Below, piece after piece: positions 6,122 to 14,760 of a stretch of 14,760 bases of DNA. The DNA comes from an uncultured Helicobacteraceae bacterium (lineage in GTDB: Bacteria > Campylobacterota > Campylobacteria > Campylobacterales > Helicobacteraceae). The first letter of the stretch is position 1. Each line of letters opens with the position of its first letter. The position numbers and the translations under genes are program-made. The stretch lies in NCBI GenBank assembly GCA_934728205.1, contig CAKVEH010000012.1:1-14760 (forward strand), in the 5' to 3' direction. The notes under the pieces are model-generated. The model saw nothing but the letters and a program-made list of their open reading frames with translations. It ran no database searches and was not told the origin of the DNA.

Positions 6122-7183
6122 ATGAAGTGCAGTGTTTCAAAAACTCCATTTGAGATAATTTTATCAAACTTTCAAAGCTTTTTGGAAAAAAGAGATTTAT
6201 CGCAAATTACTTCACACATTTACTTTGAATGTGCAGACAGCAAACTTACACTAAAGGCTACAGATTATGAAATAGCCATTACCTCACAAATCGAAGTAAA
6301 TATGGAAGAAGAAGGAAAAGCCACAGCAAATGGTAAAGATGTTTTAAATTTCATCAAAAATCTTAAAGAAGGTGATATTTTACTTGAAGTGCAAAATGAT
6401 TCTTTAATTATTAAACAAGGAGATTCAGACACTACACTTGAAATGTTTAATGCACAAGAGTTTCCTTTAATGCCACAATATGACGAAAATCAACAAATTA
6501 ACATTGAAGCAGAAAAATTTCTTAGTTCAATGCGTAAAATTAACTCTGCCACAGATACAAACAATCCTAAGTTTGAGTTAAATGGAGCTCTGCTTGATGT
6601 GAAAGAATATGCTTTTAACTTCGTAGCCACAGATACAAGGCGTCTAGCTATCGTAAAGCACGAAAGTCAAGGAGTTAATACACTTGGGGTCATTATCCCA
6701 AAACGCGCTATTAACGAAATACTAAAGTTATTTGTTGATTCTATAGAAATATTTTTCAACGAAACTCATATCATCATCAAATCTCCGCAATATCTCTTTT
6801 TTAGCAAGGTAATCAATGGTAAATTCCCTGATTATGAGAAAATCATTCCAAAAGAGTTTTCTCATCAAATCAAATTACCAAAAGATAAATTTGTAGAATC
6901 TAACAAAATTGTAAGCTCACTTTCTCATAGGATTAAAATTACTATTACTAAAAATGAGATTTTGTTTGAATCTATCGGTGAAGACAACCGCAAAACACGC
7001 ACAAAAATTGAAATTCAAACAGATGTTGAGAACTTTACTTTCGGAGTGGAATCAAAATATCTCACTGACTTCCTCTCTCAAGTAGAATCAAATAAATTTA
7101 TTCTTGGGGTAAAAGAGGAAAACACGCCATTTGTTTTAAGTAATGATAACTTTAGCACAATTATTATGCCTGTGATTTTATAA
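6122..7183 (+). CDS. dnaN: DNA polymerase III beta subunit (sliding clamp)
   Basis: 353 residues, near the 355-375 usual for this phylum. The three-domain clamp fold is recognisable from KDVLNFIKNLKEGD, FVATDTRRLAIVKHE, VINGKFPDYEKIIP and the C-terminal TIIMPVIL, equivalent to the canonical MP(M/V)(R/I)L ending that lines the partner-binding pocket. The dimeric ring encircles DNA and tethers Pol III and other clamp clients, including in many bacteria Hda-type regulators of DnaA and Pol I. AAGGGG lies about seven bases before the ATG. The start sits only 25 bp after the DnaA-trio, so the leader overlaps the unwinding region. The gene is notably A/T-rich compared with glcD (for example 6481-6540). 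Confidence 0.97.
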   Translation: MKCSVSKTPFEIILSNFQSFLEKRDLSQITSHIYFECADSKLTLKATDYEIAITSQIEVNMEEEGKATANGKDVLNFIKNLKEGDILLEVQNDSLIIKQGDSDTTLEMFNAQEFPLMPQYDENQQINIEAEKFLSSMRKINSATDTNNPKFELNGALLDVKEYAFNFVATDTRRLAIVKHESQGVNTLGVIIPKRAINEILKLFVDSIEIFFNETHIIIKSPQYLFFSKVINGKFPDYEKIIPKEFSHQIKLPKDKFVESNKIVSSLSHRIKITITKNEILFESIGEDNRKTRTKIEIQTDVENFTFGVESKYLTDFLSQVESNKFILGVKEENTPFVLSNDNFSTIIMPVIL

Positions 7184-9535
<2,352 letters not shown>

Positions 9536-9539
9536 CTAA

Positions 9540-12272
9540 ATGAAAACTATCACGGTAATAGACACTTTTGGCTTTTTTTTCCGCGCTTTTTACGCCCTCC
9601 CGCCACTTAAAAATAAAGATGGATTCCCAACGGGCTTACTTTTGGGGTTTTGTAATCTTTTATCAAGTCTTTATAAAGACGAACAATGCAACTATATAAT
9701 TTTCGCCCTAGAAGGCAGAGGGGTAAATAGACGCAAGATTCTTTATCCTTCCTATAAGCAAAATCGCCAAGAAACGCCACAAGATTTAGTTTTACAACTT
9801 CCAATCGCCATAGAGTGGATTAACAAAATGAATTTGTTTAACCTTAGCATAGAGGGATACGAAGCCGATGATATTATCGCCACTGTGGCTACGATTGCAC
9901 AAAAACAAGGATTAAGCGTGCGCATAATAAGCCACGATAAAGACCTCTATCAGCTTATTAACGACCAAATACATATTTATGACCCCATAAAAAAGAGAAT
10001 TATTGGAGAGAGGGAATGCGAGGAAAAATTTGGTGTGCAGCCTTGCGAGTTTGTGGATTATCAAAGTTTGGTTGGCGATAGCGTGGATAATATCAGTGGA
10101 GTTAAGGGTATCGGGGCAAAAAGCGCGTGCAAACTCATCAAACATTTTGGCTCATTGGAATCGCTTTATGAGCGCACTGATGAAATTGCGAGCATTTTGA
10201 CTCCTCGCCTTGCCAAAGTCATTGAAGATTCTAAAAACGAAGCATTTATCTCAAAGCAACTTGTTTCTTTGGTGCGCGACATTCCGCTAGAGATTGATTT
10301 TGCTGCTTGTGCAATGCCAAGCCAAAATCCCCTTTTACACATTGTTAATGAATTAGAAGAATATGAATTTAAAGGGATTTTAAATAAAATTTTAGGACCA
10401 AATTCTAAAGCAATATCAAAAAATGCCAAATACGCAAATGCAGTGCAAAAAAGCCCAAATAAAGAGCAAAAAGACACTCACACAAGGTTTGAGTATGAAT
10501 GGGAAGTTATAACAGATTCTAATGCCCTTTTCGCACTTTTACATAGCATATCAAGCACAGCCCAAATCGCCTTTGATACAGAGAGCGATAGCCTTGATAC
10601 AAGGGTGGCAAACATCATTGGCTTTAGTTTTTGTCTAGATGAAAAAAAGGGCTATTATGTTCCCATTGCGCACACTTATTTAGGTGCAAACCAAATACAG
10701 ATTCCAAAACAAGAGGCAAAAAAAGCCATTGAGACGATTTTTGCCCACCCAATCATCGGGCATAATCTAAAATTTGACATAGCCCTTGTGAAAAAAAACT
10801 TTTCCATAGAGCCACAGGGCGAAATTGTTGATACGATGATTTTAAGCTGGCTCCTAGATTCTGCAAGGCCTGTGGGGCTGGATAAGCAAATGGCACAACA
10901 CTTTAATCATAAAATGATTAGCTTTGATAGTGTGGTGGATAAAGAGAAAAACTTCGCTAATGTCGAAGTGCAAGTCGCCGCCGAGTATGCTGCGGAGGAT
11001 GCCGTAGCGACATTTTGCCTGTATAAGCATCTTTTAGGCGAGTTTGATAAAAGAGATTTAGGCGAGATTCTTAAGTTGGCACACGATTTGGAGTTTCCTT
11101 TCATCAAAGTGCTCTGCGCTATGGAATCAAGAGGCATACGCATTGATACGACACTCTTTGAGCGACAAGATGACAAAATTAGCAAAATTTTACACACACT
11201 CACCAAAGAAATTTATGAGCAAGCAGGTGAAAATTTTAACATCAACTCTCCCCAACAGCTCTCAAACTTGCTTTTTCATAAGTTTGGCTTGCAAAGTGGC
11301 AGGGCAGTTAAGGGTGGTTTAAGCACTGATGAAGCCACGCTTAATAAAATCGTAGATTCTCACCCTATAATTCCTCTCATCCTTGATTACAGAGAGATGA
11401 ATAAACTTAAAAATACCTATATTGAGCCATTATTAAAATATGCTAAACAGAATCCACAACACAAAATCTATACTTCATTTTTACAAACAGGCACGGTTAC
11501 AGGGCGATTAAGCTCCAAATCTCCTAATTTGCAAAATATCCCTGTGCGAAGTGAATACGGGCGCGAGATTCGCAGGGGGTTTATCGCCCAAGAGGGTTGC
11601 GTGCTTATTAGTGTGGATTACTCTCAAATTGAGTTGCGCCTTTTGGCTCATTTTAGCCAAGATTCTTTGTTAATACAATCATTTATGCAGGACAAAGATA
11701 TTCATTATGAGACGGCATTGCGCCTTTTTGGAGAATCTCAAGCCCAAAGCAAGCGCGCGATTGCCAAGAGCATAAATTTTGGACTCATTTATGGAATGGG
11801 CGCAAGGAAACTTGGCGAAACACTAAAAATCCCCACCAAAGAAGCAAAACACTATATTGATAGTTATTTTGAGCTTTTTCCCACGGTAAAAGACTATCTT
11901 CACACACAAAAGGAGCTTTTACTTCAAAATGGCTATTCTCAAACGCTTTTAGGGCGGAGGCGATATTTTGACTTTGTCAATGCGAGTGAATTTATGAAAG
12001 CAAACTTTTTGCGCGAGGGGATAAATTGCATTTTTCAAGGGAGTGCAGCAGATTTGATTAAACTTGGTATGCTTGAGCTTCATAGGCGGTATCACACAAG
12101 CGATTTGCAAATGCTTTTGCAAGTGCACGATGAGCTCATTTTCCAAGCACCAGAACAAAGTGCAAAAGATTATCTTCCCCGCATAGAATCTATAATGAAT
12201 TCTGTTTGCGCGCTCAATGTTCCCCTTAAATGCAATGTAAGTGTTGCTACAAATTGGGCAGAACTCAAATAA
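9540..12272 (+). CDS. polA: DNA polymerase I with 5'-nuclease and intact proofreading motifs
   Basis: 910 residues, three domains. The N-terminal 5'-3' nuclease (1-about 290) shows D8, YEADDIIAT (107-115), SHDKDLYQL (131-139) and VGDSVDNISGVKGIG (178-192). The 3'-5' exonuclease domain retains all five catalytic positions: D346 and E348 (FDTESDSLD), D413 (NLKFD), Y483 and D487 (YAAEDAVAT). The polymerase palm has motif A VDYSQIELR (D693), motif B KRAIAKSINFGLIYG (738-752, F747 predicted to select dNTPs) and motif C QVHDEL (H863, D864, E865). Role: Okazaki-fragment primer removal, gap filling and excision repair. It starts 4 bp after gyrB with no recognisable Shine-Dalgarno, suggesting translational coupling. 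The fully conserved proofreading site contrasts with what I recall being reported for H. pylori Pol I. Confidence 0.97.
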   Translation: MKTITVIDTFGFFFRAFYALPPLKNKDGFPTGLLLGFCNLLSSLYKDEQCNYIIFALEGRGVNRRKILYPSYKQNRQETPQDLVLQLPIAIEWINKMNLFNLSIEGYEADDIIATVATIAQKQGLSVRIISHDKDLYQLINDQIHIYDPIKKRIIGERECEEKFGVQPCEFVDYQSLVGDSVDNISGVKGIGAKSACKLIKHFGSLESLYERTDEIASILTPRLAKVIEDSKNEAFISKQLVSLVRDIPLEIDFAACAMPSQNPLLHIVNELEEYEFKGILNKILGPNSKAISKNAKYANAVQKSPNKEQKDTHTRFEYEWEVITDSNALFALLHSISSTAQIAFDTESDSLDTRVANIIGFSFCLDEKKGYYVPIAHTYLGANQIQIPKQEAKKAIETIFAHPIIGHNLKFDIALVKKNFSIEPQGEIVDTMILSWLLDSARPVGLDKQMAQHFNHKMISFDSVVDKEKNFANVEVQVAAEYAAEDAVATFCLYKHLLGEFDKRDLGEILKLAHDLEFPFIKVLCAMESRGIRIDTTLFERQDDKISKILHTLTKEIYEQAGENFNINSPQQLSNLLFHKFGLQSGRAVKGGLSTDEATLNKIVDSHPIIPLILDYREMNKLKNTYIEPLLKYAKQNPQHKIYTSFLQTGTVTGRLSSKSPNLQNIPVRSEYGREIRRGFIAQEGCVLISVDYSQIELRLLAHFSQDSLLIQSFMQDKDIHYETALRLFGESQAQSKRAIAKSINFGLIYGMGARKLGETLKIPTKEAKHYIDSYFELFPTVKDYLHTQKELLLQNGYSQTLLGRRRYFDFVNASEFMKANFLREGINCIFQGSAADLIKLGMLELHRRYHTSDLQMLLQVHDELIFQAPEQSAKDYLPRIESIMNSVCALNVPLKCNVSVATNWAELK

Positions 12273-12314
12273 AACCTTAAAAACCCCAAATTCTATACAA
12301 TCTTGTTTCCATTA

Positions 12315-12345
12315 GCACGCTTTAAGTTAAAAAGGCGTGCAGTTT
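12315..12345 (+). terminator. Hairpin between convergent polA and nucT
   Basis: GCACGC (12315-12320) pairs with GCGTGC (12335-12340); the stem extends through TTT/AAA with one bulged G. AGTTTTT follows on the + strand, so it fits a polA terminator. The right arm lies in the last codons of nucT, so the structure overlaps the nucT stop codon. Confidence 0.6.
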
Positions 12346-12842
12346 TTATACATTATTTCAAAATTTTGCACCGCCTTTTGCACCACTTCATTTTGTTGTG
12401 TGAAATAAAGTAACTCATAGCTCCGCTCAAATGCTTGTTTTGAATAATTTGCCGAGCCTATAATAAGTGTTTTATTATCAATTATTGCCATCTTTTGGTG
12501 CATTATTCCTGTGATGTCGCCACTTTTTAATCCCTCTAGCGTGCAAACAGCAATATTTTTATATTTTGCTAGGTAACCAATGGTAGAGTTTTTGCTTTGG
12601 AGGTTTTGTGATTTGTCATAAATGACTTGCACTTTTATGCCTTTTTTGGCACTATCGCGCAAGGCATTGGCAATTTGACGATGTGTAAAGGTGTAAATGG
12701 AAATTTTAATTTCACTTTGTGCGTTTGAGAGTGCAGATGTGAGGGCGTTTAAAGCCTCTTTGTTTTCGTTAGGGAGGAAATAAATGCTTTGAGCAAAGCC
12801 TAAGGCACACCAAACAATCCACAAATGAAAAACTTTTTTCAT
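12327..12842 (-). CDS. nucT: Exported phospholipase-D-family nuclease, NucT-like
   Basis: 171 residues. A hydrophobic N-terminal segment (MKKVFHLWIVWCALGFAQS) reads as a signal peptide or membrane anchor. The rest is a single PLD domain with one complete HKD motif, H115-x-K117-x4-D122-x6-G129-S-x-N132, as in the small Nuc/NucT nucleases that dimerise to form one active site. In H. pylori NucT (HP0323) is a surface-associated nuclease linked to DNA uptake and to use of external nucleic acids as purine source; this gene is the likely orthologue, also because the adjacent gene resembles HP0322. AAGGAATG lies four bases before the ATG. Two cysteines, C100 and C167, remain after the signal and could form a disulfide in the periplasm. 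It converges on polA and diverges from the next gene. Confidence 0.9.
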   Translation of the reverse strand: MKKVFHLWIVWCALGFAQSIYFLPNENKEALNALTSALSNAQSEIKISIYTFTHRQIANALRDSAKKGIKVQVIYDKSQNLQSKNSTIGYLAKYKNIAVCTLEGLKSGDITGIMHQKMAIIDNKTLIIGSANYSKQAFERSYELLYFTQQNEVVQKAVQNFEIMYKNCTPF

Positions 12843-12929
12843 TTAACATTCCTTAAAAACTAAATTGTTTGGCTATAATACCCTAATAGCTTTAACGATT
12901 TTATAAAATCAATATAACAAGGGCGTGCA
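12843..12929. promoter_or_regulatory. Divergent nucT / acidic-protein promoter region
   Basis: An 87-bp intergenic with TATAAT at 12874-12879, a good + strand -10 about 50 bp before the ATG at 12930; its reverse complement also offers TATTAT on the minus strand, so the two promoters may overlap. A perfect 14-bp palindrome, GATTTTATAAAATC (12897-12910), lies in the + strand leader and could be an operator. AAGGGC precedes the 12930 ATG by seven bases. Confidence 0.5.
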
Positions 12930-14760
12930 ATGCAGATTCTCTTTATTAACACTAATCCAATTGTTCAAAAGCTTATTGAGGTTACAGCAGCTAAAGCAAA
13001 TGTGAGACTTATAACGGTGCGTGAGCCTAGTGAAATCGGTGATATTGCCAAATATGATTACATCATCGCTGATGATGGGTGTTATAGCATTGATAAGTCA
13101 AAATACAAACAGCTTCTAAAAAATCGCCGTGCGTGCCTTATCTACTCTAAGGAAATGTATAGCGGATTTAGCGAATATATTAAAAAGCCATTTATCCCTA
13201 CGCATATTTTAAACATCATCATTGAAGAAATCGCCAAGTCCAAAAAAGAGCATAGCTTTGAATCCATAGAAGAAGAAGTCGTGCCAGAAGATATGAGTGT
13301 AGATTCTGTCTTGCAGGCTACACGAGCAATGCGCACGGCTGAAGATTCTCTCTCAAGCCTTGACTTACTTTCAAAAGAGCTTAATATTAAGCACCCAGAA
13401 GCCTCACCACAAGACAAAGTCAATGATAGCTTTGCCAAGCAATCCGCAAGCGAGCCCCCAGCTAAAGAAATAAGCACAGAGGAATTGCTCGCAGATACGG
13501 ATTTGCACAAAGATGAGCAAACACCAGAACCCCTTGATATTGATGATATTAACCTTGATGATTTGGTCGATGAAGTAGAATCTGCTCCCCAAGAGCCAGC
13601 CAAAGACAATCCACCACCAGCCCCAGAGCCAACTACCAAAGAGGCTAATGAGGCAGAGCCAGCAATCCCAACGCCAGAGGCAAGCGACACACAACCACAA
13701 GTGCTTGATAAGGAGCAAATAAGCGAAGTGAGTGAATTGCTTGATGCTATCGGTGATGAATCAAATGGAGAGCCAAAACAAGAGCAAACCTCCCAACCAG
13801 CGACAGAATCTGCCCCAAGCGAATCCGCAGAGGATGTAATGGATGCAATGCTAGATTTAGCAGAGGCCCCAAGCGAATCTCCTAGCAAATCTGATACAGG
13901 TGGCGAGAGTGATTTAGATTTAGACGCACTTGGTTTAGAGCTCGCGGATAAACCCGATGAATCTGCGCAAGAAGCACAAGAGCTAGACTTAGATTCCCTA
14001 GATTTAACCCAAGAAGCCCCAGTCAAAGATGAAGTGCCACAAGAATCTTCAACCCAAAATGAGGTCGCACAAGATGAGGTCGATGAAGTCACCCAAGCGA
14101 GCGAGCCTATTGCACAAGAAAGCCAAGATGACAAATCTGATTCCAAACAAGTCCAAGAGTTTTTTGCTGATACAAGTGCTGAGTTGAGCGAGACTTCACA
14201 AGATAATGTCCAAGCTAAAGAAGAGCCAGCGATAGAGGCGGCAGAGATACCGCAAGATGAAGCGACACAAGCTCCACAAGAGGCTCAAGAGGTCGCATTA
14301 GAAGATATTACAGAATCTCTCCCACAAGAAGACAATGCGCAAGCAAGTAGTGCAGAGCCAAGCGTGGCTGATGAGTTAAGCGAGGACATTGCGCTTGATG
14401 AACCAGTCCTAGCAGATGTAGAAATGCCTGCAGATGAGCCTAGTGCGCCCACAGATGATATGACGGATATTGACATAGCCCAAGATTCTCAACCTAGCGC
14501 GCAAGGCACGGAGGACTTTAGCAATCTTAATGAAAGTGAAGTGGCAGAAGCATTGGGTGAAGAGCCATTGGCGGAGTTGCAAACCCCACAAGATAGCACA
14601 CCAAGCGATGAGGTGGCACAGCCTCACTCACAATCTGTCGAATCTGCCACCTCGCCAGCTGAAATAGATGCAGTGAAAAATGCCATAGGCAAATCTTTAG
14701 AGGGTGCGTTGCAGTCTATGACAAGCAATGAATTAAAAACACTACTTGATGGAATGGAAG
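12930..14760 (+). CDS. Large acidic low-complexity protein with N-terminal pseudo-receiver domain (poly E-rich family), 3' end outside window
   Basis: The frame is open from the ATG at 12930 to the window end, 610 codons, with no stop; the C-terminus is missing. Residues 1-104 look like a receiver-type alpha/beta fold: ILFINTN strand, KYDYIIADDG (41-50), ACLIYSKEM (68-76) and YIKKPFIPTHIL (83-94), whose KPF recalls the conserved Lys-Pro of response regulators. The acidic pair expected after the first strand is replaced by NTN, so phosphorylation is unlikely. Residues of about 110-570 are dominated by E, D, S, A, Q and P, with recurring LDxDxLxL motifs (202-211, 329-338, 352-359). A more ordered helical stretch resumes at EIDAVKNAIGKSLEGAL. 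Position next to nucT and composition match the H. pylori 'poly E-rich protein' (HP0322). Function is unknown; the disordered acidic region could be a scaffold or spacer. Confidence 0.85.
   Translation, partial: MQILFINTNPIVQKLIEVTAAKANVRLITVREPSEIGDIAKYDYIIADDGCYSIDKSKYKQLLKNRRACLIYSKEMYSGFSEYIKKPFIPTHILNIIIEEIAKSKKEHSFESIEEEVVPEDMSVDSVLQATRAMRTAEDSLSSLDLLSKELNIKHPEASPQDKVNDSFAKQSASEPPAKEISTEELLADTDLHKDEQTPEPLDIDDINLDDLVDEVESAPQEPAKDNPPPAPEPTTKEANEAEPAIPTPEASDTQPQVLDKEQISEVSELLDAIGDESNGEPKQEQTSQPATESAPSESAEDVMDAMLDLAEAPSESPSKSDTGGESDLDLDALGLELADKPDESAQEAQELDLDSLDLTQEAPVKDEVPQESSTQNEVAQDEVDEVTQASEPIAQESQDDKSDSKQVQEFFADTSAELSETSQDNVQAKEEPAIEAAEIPQDEATQAPQEAQEVALEDITESLPQEDNAQASSAEPSVADELSEDIALDEPVLADVEMPADEPSAPTDDMTDIDIAQDSQPSAQGTEDFSNLNESEVAEALGEEPLAELQTPQDSTPSDEVAQPHSQSVESATSPAEIDAVKNAIGKSLEGALQSMTSNELKTLLDGME

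Noticed and set aside
13142..14146. A 334-codon minus-strand ORF, rich in Ser and Cys, with further minus-strand ORFs to 14627
   Set aside because: It is the antisense of the acidic low-complexity gene at 12930; the Ser/Leu-rich composition follows from reading GAA/GAT/GCA-rich DNA backwards, and no ribosome binding site or motif supports it.

Overview
This window looks like a chromosome-origin region from a member of the Campylobacterota, most likely a Helicobacter or close relative. The evidence is the low overall G+C, the Helicobacter-like protein sequences (AhpC, a NucT-type nuclease beside a poly-acidic protein as in H. pylori HP0323/HP0322, a GyrB of about 772 residues), and DnaA-box-like sites built on a TTCAC core. 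The species call is inference; no rRNA or other marker is present.

Layout. Positions 2-2569 hold a + strand run: the 3' end of a DksA-type zinc-finger gene, an unrecognised two-TM membrane protein, and glcD (FAD-linked 2-hydroxyacid oxidase). Positions 2570-3279 hold no intact gene. Two decayed gene pieces face each other there: a minus-strand helix-turn-helix-like tail, and a plus-strand C-terminal remnant of a type I restriction HsdR-N-like (COG4748-like) protein broken by an in-frame TAG. Next come a candidate operator/promoter, ahpC (2-Cys peroxiredoxin), its terminator, and ruvC on the minus strand.

Positions 4485-7183 form the replication-initiation module. ruvC and dnaA diverge from a short intergenic with a perfect 13-bp inverted repeat whose arms carry TTTTCACATTT-type boxes. 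The same 11-mer recurs as a second inverted pair between dnaA and dnaN. There the last box is followed by five CTA triplets (a DnaA-trio on the complementary strand) and an A/T-rich stretch ending at the dnaN ribosome binding site. This reads as a bipartite oriC1/oriC2 flanking dnaA. dnaN, gyrB and polA follow on the + strand, so DnaA initiator, sliding clamp, gyrase B, Pol I and the RuvC resolvase cluster at the origin.

Positions 12273-14760: polA and nucT converge on a shared hairpin. nucT diverges from a long, incomplete + strand gene (12930 to the window end, open throughout) with an N-terminal degenerate receiver-like domain and a very long acidic low-complexity region. It resembles the H. 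pylori 'poly E-rich protein'. The most interesting items are the origin architecture, the restriction-gene scar beside glcD, the ahpC palindrome, the acidic pseudo-receiver protein, and a strongly over-represented word GATTCT/AGAATC across the window.
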